Below are positions 62,746-64,000 of a stretch of DNA of 64,000 nt, piece after piece; the first letter of the stretch is position 1; each line of letters starts with the position of its first letter. Below the pieces are notes generated by a model, which was not told the origin of the DNA, did no database searches, and saw only the letters and a list, made by a program, of their open reading frames with translations. Source of the stretch: Photobacterium profundum (GTDB lineage: Bacteria; Pseudomonadota; Gammaproteobacteria; Enterobacterales; Vibrionaceae); NCBI RefSeq assembly GCF_003026285.1, contig NZ_PYOD01000002.1:1-64000 (forward strand), written 5' to 3'. A program made the position numbers and the translations under genes.

Positions 62746-64000
62746 TTATTCACACTTTGTTGTACCAGTATTCATAATTTGAGTACTGGGTTGATTAATC
62801 GTAATCACGCCTTGGCACGTCGGGGTGCTGTATGCGATATCGAGCGGGAACTTACTTTGTTCGGTGGCGCTGAGTTCAACCATTACACTGCCATCAACCC
62901 CAATCACCGATTGTTTATCTTTGGTTGACACAATAGTACCCAACGGCAAGTACGTTCCCTTGGCGTCCATCATTTGTGTTACTACGCGAATCACCCTGCT
63001 CGCGTTGAAATCGACATAACTGATTACGCCACGTTCTGGCATTGTCGCAATGATCGATTTCTCTGTTTGAATATCTGTTGGCATAGACGCCGCATTTAGA
63101 CTCAGCTCATTGGTTTCATAAGGCTGAATATTGGACACCAGCGCATAGCCATTTTTATTGGTTTCTTGACCGTTAACTTTGATGCCTTCACGTTCGCCGA
63201 CTTTGGCAATGATGTAGCTATCTGAACGTTTAGCACCCGCAATAACGCCACCGTCAAAACCTACTAAAGTACCGCTTGCACTGGCACTGATCGTGCTGCC
63301 ATTGCCGCTTGCATTGACACTTACATTCGTCTTATCTAATGAACCCGATAGAGAGGCTCTCGCATAGGCATCGGTATCTGGGCTCCACGATGCACCTACT
63401 GAATAAGAATACTCATCCACCACGCCGGATTGCCCGACCTCATATGACGTACTGTCAGATGTTGATGTTACTGAGGTGTACACGTTAGAGGCGCTCTTAC
63501 CGTAATCAATTGGTACACTCATGGTCAGCATCACGGTATGGTCATCATTTTCCGTTTGGTAATCGGTATACGCCCCTGAAAGAGTGTAATTCACACGACC
63601 AATCGAGCTGCTGTACCCCACCGAGTAAGATGTACTCGCATTGCTTTTATTCCAGTATGTTTCATGGGCTAAATTCACATACACACTAGAATCAGCCACA
63701 TCAAAATTTAAATTAGCGTCAATACGACTTTTACTGCGGGAAAGATCGACATCAGTGTTATAACTTGGCTCGCCGGTTTCACGATCATAATCACTGCTTA
63801 CCGCCTCAGAAAAGGTACGGAAATTCTCTGATGAGAAACGATAACCTGCCAACTGTAGATCCATCGAACTCGACAGCTCTTTTGCATACAACAAGCGGAG
63901 ACTGTGCCCTGAATGGTAATCATCATCCATTAAAGTGTTGGAATAACTGTAGTCCATGCTGACAGCACCCAATTCACCCATGGTGACCCCCCCCCCCGTT
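62746..64000 (-). CDS. Outer-membrane fimbrial usher, 5' part outside the window
   Basis: The C-terminal about 418 residues of a FimD/PapC-type usher. The sequence TMGELGAVSMDYSYSNT matches the middle of the FimD pore, and the remaining strands, plug-distal part and C-terminal domain (MPERGVISYVDFNASRVI) with its Cys pair (TCQGVI...TKCE) are present. The frame stays open to the window edge, so the gene continues. The 11-base G run near its upstream edge encodes Gly residues in frame. Confidence 0.87.
   Translation of the reverse strand, partial: TGGGVTMGELGAVSMDYSYSNTLMDDDYHSGHSLRLLYAKELSSSMDLQLAGYRFSSENFRTFSEAVSSDYDRETGEPSYNTDVDLSRSKSRIDANLNFDVADSSVYVNLAHETYWNKSNASTSYSVGYSSSIGRVNYTLSGAYTDYQTENDDHTVMLTMSVPIDYGKSASNVYTSVTSTSDSTSYEVGQSGVVDEYSYSVGASWSPDTDAYARASLSGSLDKTNVSVNASGNGSTISASASGTLVGFDGGVIAGAKRSDSYIIAKVGEREGIKVNGQETNKNGYALVSNIQPYETNELSLNAASMPTDIQTEKSIIATMPERGVISYVDFNASRVIRVVTQMMDAKGTYLPLGTIVSTKDKQSVIGVDGSVMVELSATEQSKFPLDIAYSTPTCQGVITINQPSTQIMNTGTTKCE
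63987..63997. repeat. Homopolymer of 11 C (11 G on the usher strand)
   Basis: A single-base run of eleven inside the usher coding frame, three bases from the window end. In the present length it keeps the frame open. Such runs can change length by slipped-strand mispairing, but could also reflect sequencing or assembly error. Confidence 0.85.

Noticed and set aside
1..64000. CRISPR arrays, tRNA or rRNA genes, insertion sequences, prophage genes
   Set aside because: I looked for regular direct repeats, cloverleaf-like segments, transposase or integrase motifs and phage structural genes and found none that could be supported.

Overview
The window looks like a chromosomal piece of a marine gammaproteobacterium of the Vibrionaceae, most like Photobacterium. 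This rests on the AT-rich base composition, the gene families present (DUF3010, DUF2058, DUF3820 and YgjP-type proteins, a vibrio-style PBP1B, a Flp/Tad locus) and a dispersed palindrome family of the form TATACCCA...TGGGTATA. No rRNA, tRNA, CRISPR array, insertion sequence or phage gene was seen.

Region 1 (358-9725) is a nine-gene co-directional redox operon. It has a diheme cytochrome c, a Tat-exported NapA-clade molybdenum enzyme, three twin-arginine polyferredoxins of the NapG/NapF type, a NapH-like and a CcoG/NapH-like membrane ferredoxin, a FixH/YtkA-like anchored protein, and a NapC-like cytochrome with five CXXCH sites rather than four. napB and napD are absent from the window. I read it as an anaerobic respiratory chain with an unassigned oxyanion-type substrate.

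Region 2 (9726-17128) is ordinary: an OmpA-type porin, an FAD oxidoreductase, an O-antigen-ligase-like membrane protein, a SYLF-domain protein, mogA and a lipoprotein.

Region 3 (17162-28677) is a catabolic island of two divergent arms. The minus arm has a PF06684 protein, an alpha/beta hydrolase, an aldehyde dehydrogenase, a flavin reductase, a GabD-like dehydrogenase, a CMD-family protein, a NUDIX hydrolase and ribB. The plus arm has a BCCT betaine transporter, a luciferase-like monooxygenase, a DUF1330 protein and a GntR/FCD regulator. The enzyme set matches the logic of trigonelline (N-methylnicotinate) degradation: reduced FMN, ring cleavage, aldehyde oxidation, hydrolysis to succinate semialdehyde, then succinate. 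ribB would feed FMN. Three perfect TGGTATACCA palindromes, two between the arms and one before the regulator gene, are the probable operators.

Region 4 (28750-39967) holds housekeeping and conserved hypothetical genes: a membrane methyltransferase, a YgjP-like metalloprotease, a GGDEF-EAL protein, a FAH-family hydrolase, YceI, NUDIX, mrcB and a phosphohexomutase.

Region 5 (40524-53169) is a complete Flp/Tad pilus operon, starting with a 57-residue Flp prepilin. It carries an uncommon extra AAA ATPase and a tiny lipoprotein where RcpB would be expected.

Region 6 (53305-64000) has DUF2058, a LysR regulator divergent from an old yellow enzyme, a VOC protein, MarC, a type IV-like pilin, an LruC-domain protein with a lipoprotein partner, a short pilin-like gene and a chaperone-usher locus. 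The usher runs off the window end and contains an 11-base homopolymer.
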